Assembly (NCBI GenBank): GCA_947650285.1
Contig: CANTFL010001485.1
Location: 1-64,000 of the forward strand
Direction of reading: 5' to 3'
Origin: Hyaloperonospora brassicae
Taxonomy: Eukaryota > Oomycota > Peronosporomycetes > Peronosporales > Peronosporaceae
DNA length: 64,000 bases
Made by a program: the position numbers and the translations under genes. The notes under the pieces were generated by a model, which ran no database searches, had not been told where the DNA came from, and saw only the letters and a list, made by a program, of their open reading frames with translations. Below are positions 32,568 to 45,509 of this stretch, in pieces (positions within the stretch are counted from its first letter, which is position 1; each line of letters begins with the position of its first letter).

Positions 32568-35500
32568 TCACACTTCTGCTGGGAACGTCCGCGTGATGCT
32601 CATGGCCGACATGGCGCAGCTATCGCAAACGCGCGACGCCTTTTTGCTCAAACTGTACGAAAGTGTCCACCGCCGTTTCGAGCAATTGCCGCAGACGAGC
32701 GACCCACATAATCTGTCCAGAGCCATCCACCGGATATTCACAACGATGACAAGTTAGCGATGCTACACAAACGACGACCTCGCGCGTCGAGAGTTAGTGA
32801 CTCTCTCTCTCTCTGACAACGAACCGTACCTGCAATGGTGACGTGGCCGGTAGACGGCGAAGGTGTGCATACAAATGGTACAGACGTTCGAGACCTTGTC
32901 GAACATAAAAATTGGGGCTAGCGTCGCCGTCTTGAGGCTCCGACGACGTAGAGCCAGCTCGTCTCCCCCGGAGATGCAATGCGTCAGCGCTCGCACCCAC
33001 TCATTTCTCTCCGTTAGAGACAGGGCTTCAAACACGTACGTACTCTGCGCGCGCATCTGTTACAGATCAAAACGTGCCGTGAGTGAACAACTACAAAAAT
33101 GATTGACAACGAACATGATGCTGTCGACTCACTGCGTCCGTCGGAAGCTGCAGGCGGAAGCACGTCTCGCTCTTGGCAGGAGCCACCTTGCACACATCAA
33201 TGGGAATCGTCTCCTCAGGTTGCGCAGACTTGAAAGTGGAGCCCAACGAAATGGCTTGTAGTGTCAGCGTGATCCAGAGACGTCGACATTTCTTGCCACT
33301 ATTGCTGCTTGTCATTGCGTGGGGTCGCGCGCTATCGTCACCGGGACTACTCACTACAGCGCCGTCGAAAACGTTTAGCCAGCCATTTTTGATCGCGAAG
33401 CCTCCTTCCAACTCATATCCGCTGGACGAATCGCCGTCATTGTCCGTTAAAAGCTCCGAGCGAAGGCTTGTACGTCGCGGATGGGTTTTGCCGCTGAGAT
33501 TCCGGTCAATGCAATCGCGAATGTCGGTCGTCCATCTGACCTTGTCTTCCTCTGACTCGGTAAGCAAGATGAACGATTTGAGAGGGGAATAGAAACAAAA
33601 GGCGCTAGAGGGTCAGCAGCAAGCGAGTCATCATGGTGAGAACGTGTGCGTCAACAGCTTTACGGAACATAAAGTGGGCCGACTTACTTGTTCGAGTTCA
33701 CGACAGTCGTTATGACACCCGGCATCGTCCCGGTATCATCCGCTACCTTGCACTCCCACAGATCAAGCAGGTGGAATTTCTTCTTGTGTAATCCGCCTTG
33801 TCGTCCATACACCATTGCTACATCGACCGCACGAACCACACATCGGGTCAATGAGTCATCACCAAAGCGTCATGATAATCGACGACTTACCGTCCTCCAG
33901 CAGCACGAAGTAGTATGTTTGCACCTTGCTGCGGCACACTTTACGCAGCATGCCGTCTCGAATAAAGTGTCGGCCGGAGAGATTCATCCCCAACTTTGCG
34001 CTCACCGTCGCAAGAGTGCGCGCGTTCTCGCGTATCTCGCTTATTTCCTCGATCTTGCTTGCCACGCGATCCACACTGTGAATCGCCGACTGCAACGGTA
34101 CAAAGTCGACGTGCTCGGGTGGGGTGAATTCCAGCAGCTCTTTGAGAAGCATCTTGTAGCGGGGAATTCGCTCCACGGGCATGTTCAGGTAGCGTCGTAA
34201 ACGGTTTACGTCAGCCTCGGGAGGCAGCTCACGCAAGAATCCGGCAAATTGGGGCGACTCCAGTGCAGACAGTGCCGCGCTATGACGACTTGCATACGAG
34301 GTGTACAACTGCATCAGCGGAGCGTACGCGTGGAATATGGCTCCGGTTCGATGTACCCTTACGCCGGAAAAATTAGCTGTCTCGCCTTGACCTGGACCAT
34401 TTCCGAGATGCGATGGGAGTGGTGATGTGGAGCTGGTTTCTTCTAGGTGGCGCGATAAATGGTCCAGCAGCTGCTGGTTAAGCGTGTAGATTTGATCTAC
34501 ACTGCTGAAAAAGATGGACAGATCCGCGTCCATAACCAGCATCTTGAGTGTGGAAGTCGCTGACAAAGACGATGACGCTGAGGTTGAAGCTACGCTGAAG
34601 GAGGCGTTCAGCGCTGTGTGCAAACTGTTGCTGCTACCACCTCTTCGTGCGAATCTAGCTCCAACACTTCCATTGCTCACTGCGCGATAATGGTCCCGTT
34701 TCGGAGTAGCTGCTCGAGCAGAAGTACTCAGGGGTCCACCAAGCACGGGACGAAGGGATCTTCTGCGCTTGCTTTGGCGGCGTCGATGCATTTGCCGGCC
34801 TTCAAGCTGCCGCAGCAGCAGAGGCTGAACGAACAAGCGTATACACTCGCTTAAGCATTGGACGTAGCTTTCTTCGGAGCGAATGATCTCCTTCAAAATT
34901 TGGCGGCGGCGGCGCTCTAGCAAATATGCGTCGCGATCTTTTCCTGCAGCGTGGGCAAGTTCCATTGATATCTCGGCGTCCGTGGCATGGCCATGATCAA
35001 GAGACGACAAACGTCGCCTACCAATTGAGCTGACAAAACTGGATGTTGACATCGCCGGCATCGTAGCTTGCACACTACTTCGAGGCACACTGATGCTCAA
35101 GCTTAGAATACCGCTCTGAGTGAGTGTGCCTGGAAATTCTGTGACGCGAGAACGCCGCATGCGATGCAGTGCCTTGTCCGCTGAACTTTGAACTGCAACA
35201 CGCCATGCCACTTCTTCCTGGACGGTCGAAGCACACAAGACCCACTCGTTTTCAGGTATAGCCGCAGGCGTCGGACTCGGCGACGAGGAAGGTGCGGGAT
35301 GCACCGGTGACGGCGAGACCATTAAAGCAGCGGTTTCACATGAAGTATTCGGACTTTCGGAAACGATTGCGTGGTCACGTCGACGGGGTACACCAAAGCA
35401 ATTGGCAGCTTGTCGGAACGGGGACACCTTGCTCCTTGATCGATTGGCTGCTCGAATCAAGCGGCTTGGGCTTACTTTGCACTGCCTCGTGTCACTTCCC

Positions 35501-37578
35501 ATCATCGATCGAGACTCATCGTACTCGGTCGTCGAAATTTGGAAGCAAAAGCGATTTTTGTGCGCCCGGCTATCGGATCGATGGATCACAATGGCACCAG
35601 CAACTGAAAGCTCATCAGTGCAGCGTCGGAATGTTCTCGAGTTCACTGGGTCTCCACCAGTCGCCAACTCTCTGCTTTCAGAGCCTTTAGCATTCCCATT
35701 CTGACCAGATGACGCAGCACCAATTGGTGTTGCTTCTAGCAAAAACTGTTTGAGTACACCTGCTCGAAGCTCGTAGTAGTACTCACTCCACTTGTTTAGG
35801 CGCCGACGGCGCAGCACACCACGAAACTCCACAACCCTCGACAGCCACTGTAGTGCTATTTGGCGCACAAGGTCAAGGACCTTAAAGCAAGGGCTGCATA
35901 CGCGTTCAGCACGCGACGATTCACCAACAAATAATGCTGCACGTCCAGTAGAGCAAGTGTCACACACCACCGTTCCACACCGGCGGCAGTGATGCCTTCT
36001 TCGATAGTATGCACGGAAAGACGCATGGCAAATGTTGCATGATTCAGCAACATCGTCAGGAACCCAAAGGGCTGCTGCGTCGGCAGGTCCATCGCACGAC
36101 TCGAAATCGGTGCCGTCGCCGTCACGATCTTCATCGATTCTAGCTTGCTTTTTTCTCTGGGCTTCTATTGCAGCACTCGAAATGGCTTCGACCCACTCAC
36201 GCTGCAACTCAGAGCTCTCTGCGAACAAGATGAATGTTTTCTCTCTGCTGGTCACGACAAAGCCACAGTCTTTGCTAGCACGGCGTCGTGACTGCTGATC
36301 CAAAAGTGCTTGAACAGATGTGGGTAGGTCGGTCTTGACGCGGACAGCTTTCGAATGTAAGTGCACAATCCGCCGCACGCGGTAGCCGCCGGTGATTAGA
36401 ACGCCACTGTACAGGAGAATGTCATTGAAGAGATGTATCATGACTTCTTCCTGTCGCTTTGTTGACATCTTGGTAAGCTTGCCTGACTTCAGCAATCTCC
36501 GGTCAGCTGTAAATAACGAAAGCTGACCCGAGAACTTTTGCTGGGCTTGCAGCACGATCTCAAGGTTTTCCTGACGCCCCACAATCTCGTTGATAAGTGA
36601 TGCCGCACTGCGTATCCGGTTCACTGCCTCTTTCAGGAATGCAGCGTCGGGGTGTTCTGGCGGCGTGAACTCGCATAGACGCTCCAGAAGCAGTTTGTAC
36701 CGCGGAATGCGCTGGATTGGCATAATCAACAAGCTATCAAACGGCTTCAAGGAGCCGCTCTTTTCTCGACAGGTTTCTAAGAACTTCGAAAATCCCAAAC
36801 GAGCATCGCGTCCGAAATTCTGCAACAGTGCAGCCACTTCTTCGTAATCCTTGGCGTATCCTCCATAGAGCTTGAACAAGGGTGCGTACCGACAAAAGAC
36901 CGCGCCCACGCCCTCTGCTTCGCATTGCACGGCAACTGAGACGGGACTCGCGCCACGTTTCGGGCCATGTCGACTTGCAGTTGTTTGCTTCGTTCCACTT
37001 GGTCGTTTTTCCAGAGCCGCAGCAGCCAGCGGACGGTCGCCAATTGCCTGGAGGTCCGCCAAGAGCTTGGAATTGAGCATCACGAGATGGCGCAAGTTGT
37101 TGAAAAACACGGCAATCTGCGCGTCGTCCATGATCGGATGGGCCTTTTCTTCGAGCGCCACAATGTAGTGGTCGTTCAGCGCGCGGATGTCGCTCACATA
37201 GCTCTTCTCCGTCTCGCAGATCTCTTCCACCACACGGGCGCGCAGTCGGAACTGCTTTGCCGCTTCAACGTCCACCACAGTCGCCCCAGTGGCTGCCGTC
37301 TTCTTCCCTCCCTCTCCGTCTCCACCACTTTCGCGATCAGCTCCAGCCTCTACTGCAATCGCTGCTCGCTTCTTCTCCTGCTCCGCCTCCTGCTCCGCTT
37401 CCTCCTGCGCTCCTGACATCTGTGGCCTCCAGGCAGCCCCAGTCGCAAGATCCTTCGGGTCAAACAACACGACGCCAGAGCTCAGCGCCGGAGCCTTCGA
37501 CGGGACGTCCGCGCGCGGCCGCAAGGCACCGGTGGACACGACGAGCGGCGGCCGCTGCCTCGACAAGTTGCTGCTCAT
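32568..37578 (-). CDS. double RhoGEF: DH-PH-FYVE-PH-DH-PH-PH-FYVE protein
   Basis: Five exons on the minus strand: 37578-33891, 33817-33688, 33604-33133, 33056-32830 and 32712-32568, giving 1553 residues. Domains in order: DH1 (about 110-345; EEICETEKSYVSDIRAL, MPIQRIPRYKLLLERL), PH1 (360-472), FYVE1 (505-570; RRRHHCRRCG), PH2 with a long insert (585-870), DH2 (885-1190; RSEESYVQCLSE, MPVERIPRYKMLLKEL), PH3 (1195-1310, split by introns), PH4 (1330-1440) and FYVE2 (1455-1535). The last exon supplies LCGSLVCGNCSKR and RVCDSCA, completing the zinc ligands of FYVE2; other acceptors give early stops. DH domains activate Rho-type GTPases and FYVE binds PI3P, so it should act on endosomal membranes. 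The two halves look like an internal duplication. The start at 37578 is the first Met before conserved sequence; the frame is open upstream. Confidence 0.9.
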
Positions 37579-38497
37579 GCGCGGGAACGTGCGAGAATGA
37601 ACGCGCGCGCGCCTTTCCGACGGTCCGGTCGGGCGGCTGCACTTTGATCTATTAGTTGCGACAGGATGTTGGCCCAGAGAGCCATTGGCCGTTAGCGTCG
37701 GCGGCCAATGCGACGGTCGTCCCTGCGGGTGCGACCAGCGGACGAAATAGGGTGCGGTATTCACTTCCACAGGAACATCGAAGCTCCAGACGACGTTGAA
37801 GTTTGTCGCCCGCGACGTTAACGAAAAACGAGCGCGCGTTTCGAACTTTGTATCGTCGTTACAGGATCGATCCGACCTGTGAGCAAAGCCGAAAAAGCGG
37901 ACGATATTGTGGGAAAAGACCGACTGCGTCGCTCGGATCGGGTCGGGAACCCACCCACACCCGAGCGACGACGACCGGCGTAATCGACCCCACTGGTACC
38001 GTCCCGCGAAATGGCTACACGTCTCGAGCCCCTCACGTGTTATTCGACTCGCGAAAAAAGAAAAGAGTCGGAACAAAGTGTCGCTCACGGAACATTAGTT
38101 GCCTGTCCTGCGATGGTGCCAGCGCCGCACTTGACGTGCGACAGGAGCAGTGGCGCCGGCACGTGTGGGCGCACGAGGAGCCGGGCGAGCGAGTCAGACG
38201 TGCGGGCGAAAAGGTGAGGCGACGTCACGCGGGTTTTCGGGCCACTTCCGGTGGCGTGTGGTCATTCGAATGTCACACAAGAGTTACGTCGAGACCTGCG
38301 AGACGCAGAGTCTAAGAAGAAGGACCACCTGAACACGACCGACGCATCAGACCGACCACAACTTGTGTCAAAGCCCTGTTCAGCTTACCCACTCAGTGCA
38401 ACGCGCTCGTGTTCGTGCACTTCCTCCACTACTCACACGTTTGCAGCAACGAGCCAAAGGTTGCTAGCCGTGACGCGTGAAGACCTCCTTGCTCGCT
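37579..38497. other. 0.9-kb intergenic, promoter of the DH/PH/FYVE gene
   Basis: Contains inverted CCAAT boxes near 37680-37710 (GCCATTGGCC, GGCCAATG). Plus-strand frames (such as 37803-38315) are Arg/Ser-rich and unrecognised. A short stretch with ACACGTTTGCAG near 38440 has no gene context. Confidence 0.55.
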
Positions 38498-39771
38498 CTA
38501 TTCGATCTTAGTAGACTTCTGGACGCGTCTCTCCGCAAGGCGCTTGAGCGTCAAGTGGCCAAACCAAAAGTTCACAAAGCCCAGCACACTCAGGTAACCC
38601 AACGTCCGGAACATGGTCAGCTTGAGCCAGTAGCAGCCGAAAAGCGCCAAGATGCAGCCCAACGACGCCAGGAACACGCAGCCATAGGCGAAGACCGAGC
38701 TTTCGAACAAGCGCTTGACGTTGAGGCCGAGGCGCGCCACGAACAGCATGAAAAACGCTAGAGGAGCTAGCACAGCACCCGTGAAGAGCAGGGACACGGT
38801 CATGGACGGACGGGGGTCCTCTTGACGCATGATGTGCTGGATCTCCGGCAGCGCCTTCAATGTCGTGTCACTCTCATGCTGCAGAGGCTTTTTGTAGAGT
38901 GGCGACGGCGTCTCAGGTGGCGCCGCACCGAGCTGCAGCTCCACGTGGCCCAGGTCCCAGACGATCGCCTTCTCGAACGCAGACGCGCCCAAAATAAGCT
39001 CCACGTGGTGTTTGCCCGAGTGGTAGCCAAACTTCTTACTCAGCGCCGCGAACTGCAGAGTCGTGCTGTGGATGTGAGCCGCGTCGGCCGTCAGCACAAA
39101 GTACGTGTCGGTCGCTGTCGAAGTGTGCGTAAAACGGAGGAACGCCTGGTGCGCCATGATCGGGCTCTTGTCGTGTGTCTGCTGGAGCTTCACCTTCATC
39201 TTGAGCGTGCTATCAGCTGCAGCATTGTACTTCTGGCCTGTGAGCTTGTCGCCCAGCTGGAGCGTCTCGCCATTCACGCTGGCACTTGCCACGCCCACAG
39301 ACGTCGTCACCTTGAGCTGGAGCACCTGGCGCGTGCTTTGCTTCGTGTCCTCGTCCACGGCCGATACCTTGAGCTTGTACATACCCGCCTTGAGCTTCTC
39401 GTCGCCGGTCAGCTTCGTCACGAACTTGCTCCCGTCTCCCTCGAGCGTCTACGTGCATATTGTCCCTCTGTCAATGCCCCACCCCCTCGTCCACTGCCAC
39501 ATCGTTCTACCAAAGTTTGTATCGACAGCCAACGCACCAGTCCCGACAGTACCGTAGCACCCGACGTGTCCACCAGCGTCTCGAGCGCCAACTGCTTGAA
39601 CTTGGGCTGCTTCGGCGTCACCACAACGGCCACTTCCATCGCCCCCGCCGTCAGCGCCACTCGTGAGGATACGAGCTTCATGTCCACATCCAGTGCGGCG
39701 TCCACAGGCAGCGACAGGGACAGCAGCGCGGCGCAACACGCGACCAGCAGCAGTCGGCTTGAGCTCGTCAT
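38498..39771 (-). CDS. ribophorin II / Swp1, oligosaccharyltransferase subunit
   Basis: Two exons, 39771-39553 and 39448-38498, giving 389 residues. Signal peptide: MTSSSRLLLVACCAALLSLS followed by LPVDA. The intron (gtactg...cgtag) joins SGAT to TLEGDGSKFV. The luminal part is beta-rich (YKLKVSAVDEDTKQSTRQ, HQAFLRFTH), and three hydrophobic segments lie near the C-terminus (LLFTGAVLAPLAFFMLFVA, FLASLGCILALFGCYW, LGFVNFWFGHLTL), as in ribophorin II. It sits in the ER membrane complex that transfers the N-glycan to nascent proteins. It is shorter than animal ribophorin II (about 630 residues) and closer in size to yeast Swp1. The end, KSTKIE, lacks an obvious KKxx retrieval signal. Confidence 0.9.
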
Positions 39772-40002
39772 GGTCGAGTCCTTTTGGCGAATAGAGACCG
39801 CGTGGCAGTCTTGAGCTGGATCCCTGTATCGCAATGATTGTATCTAGCTGATACATGGCGCCAATCACACGAGCGCCCATCATTTCCGACACTTGTGCAA
39901 GTGGATAAACCTCTCGAGGTTTTTTTCTCTCGATCGTACTTATGCTAGACATTTCGTGGCCGTGGCATGGCTACATTAACTTCAACGTCCGCCCGACGCC
40001 AT

Positions 40003-41891
40003 TTACTGCTTGTATGAGACGTACTCGTCGATCCACGCATGTATCATCTTGACCTCAGTCTCGCGTGCAGCAACGATGGATGGAGGATCGTCCGGGTGAC
40101 TGAAGAACAGGTCCACGTGATGGGCACCCTCGGCAATGTCCACGATCGTCACCTTTGCGTCCTCAGGGGCGTGCAGCACGCCGGCGCTGCTCCACGGGTC
40201 CAGCTGGCCATTGCTGAATACGATGTTGGATGCTGACCGCAGCATGGAATCGCCGTAACGCACGCGAATGCCATACGGATCGGGCGTCCTGTGCCAGTCC
40301 CGCTGACAGTCTTCACGAATGTCCTCGAACGTGGTACTGCGCGGCCAAAACATATCCGTCCTGCCGTTCGTGCTGAAGTACGTTTCCTGTGGCAGCATCT
40401 CGGTGCAGTACTGGTAGTCCCAAATACCATCGTAGTCCCATTGCGTGGGAATCGTAAAACACGTCACGTCTTTCGTGGCATTATAAAACACATTGGCAGC
40501 GTCGCGCAGCGCCTCCAGCAGCGTCGTATTCGTCACACTTTCGTTCGGTTGTAACGATGTCGAGGAAACGTCGCCGGCAAGATGCGAGCAAGCTTCACGA
40601 ACAGGCCAAGCTGGAAGCTCTACAGCGCCTTCCGTAAGGTAGCTGGACGGATACGGGAAATTCCCCATGGCCATAGTGTCAAAGGCGAACAACACCGACA
40701 TTGCAAGGTCGACCCCTTGCTCCTTGTGCGTTAGCGGCTGACACAACCTGAACAATGAACTCAGCGTTGCACGTCCACTCTCAGTCTTGGCTAGCTCAAA
40801 CAGTTGTGGCCATGCCTGTTGGGCGTTGGGTACACAGTTTTTCGCTGATCCTGCAGCAGGTGATGCGTCCCGTGTCACCACTTGCCAGTACTTTTGGCCG
40901 TCAAAGTTTGGATAGCCATCGAAGCCGTAAATGGGAGCAGAAGCCGCGATGGAGCCTGCGACGATGGATGGATACGTCATACGGAACCATGCTGCAAGCA
41001 TGCCTCCATAGCTTCCTCCAAACGCGATAACAGGGTGATCGAAAGCGTCATGTTTCTTCTGCAAATGATAGATCAGCTCCGCATAGTCGGCAAGTGCCTG
41101 GTCATGCGTGAGGTAGGCCAGGTGTTGCATGTAGTCGTCTCCGAAGGGAAAGCTTTTGCCGTAATAACGGTGTTCAGCAAACACGACGAGCGCTTTGAAA
41201 GTCTGTGCGTTTTCCCACATCAGTCCCGTGTGGTTGGCGTAGAGCGTCACGTCCCCTTCATTGCCCGTGTAAAAGAACACGGGCGCCATCTTGTCCTTTG
41301 GATCCCAGAACTGCGTGTTCAACAGATATCTCTGCTTATAAGTCGCAGGTAAGTTACTGGGCGTCGCATTGCTCTTCACGGCATCGCCTGTCTCGGCTGC
41401 GAGCCACGAAAAGTGGTCAATCCGCTGCGTGATCCACATCTCCGTGCAATTGCGCGCATCAGCGTAAACGTGGCGCCCAGTCGATGGAGCGACAAAGTTC
41501 GTCGTGCTCAGGGAACTGGGGCGATAGTCAGCTGTGCTCACGAGACGCTGCGTGTGGATCAGCACGAACACACTCAGGAGCAGCGAGAGTCCGCCAACGG
41601 CCACGACACTGGCTGGAGCATAATTTGATACTGACAACAGGGAACGGCGTCACAAGTTGTGCAAAAGACCACCGAGAGCAGAAACAAATGGCAGTCCGTA
41701 CGAGTGTTGTAGATGGTCTCGTACGACTGCGGCACGTTGAGACTTTGCCAGTGGTTGACGCGCACGCGGCTGGAGCTGGACGTCGAGCCCACGGACGACC
41801 CAACAGACTGCGCCAGTAGCGGTCGCGTCTTGTCCGAGTCCGAGCGCGGCTCAGACGCCCAAGTGCCAGCTCCCCGTCCACGCGCGACCAT
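40003..41891 (-). CDS. S28 serine carboxypeptidase (lysosomal Pro-X carboxypeptidase type), membrane-anchored
   Basis: Two exons, 41891-41702 and 41630-40003, giving 605 residues. The intron (gtacgg...tgtcag) lies just before the membrane segment. The N-terminus is about 65 cytoplasmic-type residues (RGRGAGTWASEPRSDSDKTR), then one hydrophobic segment VVAVGGLSLLLSVFVLIH, so it is probably a type II membrane protein. The catalytic domain has VFFYTGNEGD, FAEHRYYGKS, the nucleophile Ser in FGGSYGGMLAAWFR, Asp in NGQLDPWSS and His in EGAHHVDL. S28 enzymes release residues after proline. Start at 41891 is preferred because it leaves 219 bp to the divergent neighbour; in-frame Mets up to 42047 exist. 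Confidence 0.9.
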
Positions 41892-42109
41892 ATGAGTTAG
41901 CAGTGGATCTCGGGGTCTGAGTTCGCGTGAAGTAGTTCGTAGCTGCTGGGAATGTGTCATCGGCGGGACTTCGCTGGCGCTACTTCTCACGAGCGGAGGT
42001 CGAAAATAAGGTGTCCACATCATTGTTGGCCCCGCGTCAAACCCCATCGCAACAAGAGCGTGTTGTGTCGCCTCACCCTCCGCTGTGACGAGGCTCTCGG
42101 CCTGTAGCT

Positions 42110-43986
<1,877 letters not shown>

Positions 43987-44177
43987 GCGCGCACCATCGA
44001 GTTCACGTAAGCTCAAACACGGGTTCGCATGCGTCGTCGTTGCCCGAGTGAGTTAGCTGAAAAGACCGAAAGAATACATGCATTTCCTGTTTTACATACC
44101 AAACGCGACGTCACACACAAGGCGAAAGCTCCCGATAGAGACAATGTACCCAGCGTGTTGCAGTGCAAATAAAATGC
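43987..44177. other. convergent spacer, UGP / RING gene
   Basis: About 190 bp between stop codons; nothing else seen. Confidence 0.6.
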
Positions 44178-45509
44178 CTAATAGACGGAGACGACATGCT
44201 TGCAAATCGGGCACTGGCGGTGGCACATGAGCCATTGGTCAATGCACTCGCGGTGGTAGAAGTGCAGGCACGGAAGAGCGCGCACTTCCTCCCCTGCCTT
44301 GAATCCATCACAGCACACCGCACATACCGTGTTGCTGACTTCGCTATCGACTCCCGACTGATTGCCGTCTGCAAGTTGCTCACGAAGTCGGTACTTGAAG
44401 GTTGGCAAGGTGATGATCTGTGGGTACGGAAGACCGTCCCAGCTCTCCGTCTACATCACACATACCACCAACAGAAGAGTCAACTAGAAGCAGCACACAT
44501 CGAAGCCCAAGAAGAGAATGAATGCAACGCACGTCGACTTGTTGTGAGCGGAGTTCATTGATGCGACGGAGCAACGACAGAAAACGCAGCTTGCCCTGCC
44601 CCTCATTTGCATCATGGCTTTTCTCATACGCACGCGCCAACAACGACGATGAAGCTTTCAGCATATCGAAGTGACGACGAATGAGCGAGAAGAGCTTGTT
44701 CTCACTTTCCGCAGCTTCAGCATTCTCTCCTGATTCCTGAGCGAGCATTCTGCGGGTAGGAGGGACGGATCCGAGCAGGTGCGTCAGTGCCGTGTTCGCC
44801 ACGCTACAAGTAAACACCACCACATATCCACCATCAGCACCAACACCATCACATTTGTGCTAGTAAGAGCGACCAAAAACCATCAACAGCACCCCATATG
44901 GACGTACTGGAGTACGCTACACGAGCTAACTCCAGTCTCCGCTTCACCAGACGATTGGCGCAGAGAGCGTATGAACGCCAAGTCCAGCCCGCCATTCACG
45001 GGCGGCACATTCTGCGAACTGTTTGTGGCCGCCTCGTCAATGTCGGCAGCAGCAATAGAGATCAATCCAGCAGGCGACAAACGTGCGTTCACGGGCGACG
45101 AGCTCATGTCTGCGACTCCCAGACCCGCTACATCGTCCAGCGCCATACCGTCCGTTCCCAGCAGAGCTGTCAATGGCGACAACAGTCCGCGGAAAGCACA
45201 GCGCCGACTGTCCTGCTCGTCCCCGACCAGAGCCACAGCAGGCGCTAGTACGCCGTTCGTCTTCTTTCCTCCTTCGTCGAACGCGTCGACTTCTTCGTCC
45301 ATAGCGCGCGCAATCTCCTGGGAACTGACAGTGTCTTCCTGCCAGTAACTCGAAGCCTGAGGATCAACACGGGGCTGGCGAACACACAGAGAACGAGCAG
45401 TTAGCTGCAAAAGGCAGAGACTGTGTGCACCGATGCAAAGGTGTCGACTGCAGATGCGTACGTGCAGAGCTTGGGGCATACGCGACCCGTAGAGCGACCG
45501 GAGAAACAT
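44178..45509 (-). CDS. RING-H2 finger protein, probable E3 ubiquitin ligase
   Basis: Four exons on the minus strand: 45509-45462, 45356-44908, 44803-44539 and 44417-44178, giving 333 residues. The C-terminal RING-H2 is complete: CAVCCDGFKAGEEVRALPC, then HFYHREC, IDQWL, CPIC, with spacing C-x2-C ... C-x-H-x2-H-x2-C ... C-x2-C. Splicing joins RSQQ to IITLPTFKYR just before it. The N-terminal 230 residues have Ala/Ser-rich and helical parts and no other domain or clear membrane segment. It probably pairs with an E2; the substrate is unknown. The RING is certain; exon 1 (MFLRSLYGSRMPQALH) rests on splice signals only. Confidence 0.87.

Noticed and set aside
32700..32830. Early acceptors for the last exon of the DH/PH/FYVE gene (after gtgtag, cgcgag)
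   Set aside because: They end the protein within 2-9 codons and lose the zinc ligands; the acceptor at 32713 restores a complete FYVE domain.
37803..38315. 170-codon plus-strand frame upstream of the DH/PH/FYVE gene
   Set aside because: Arg/Ser-rich translation typical of GC-rich promoter DNA; several overlapping frames of similar length.
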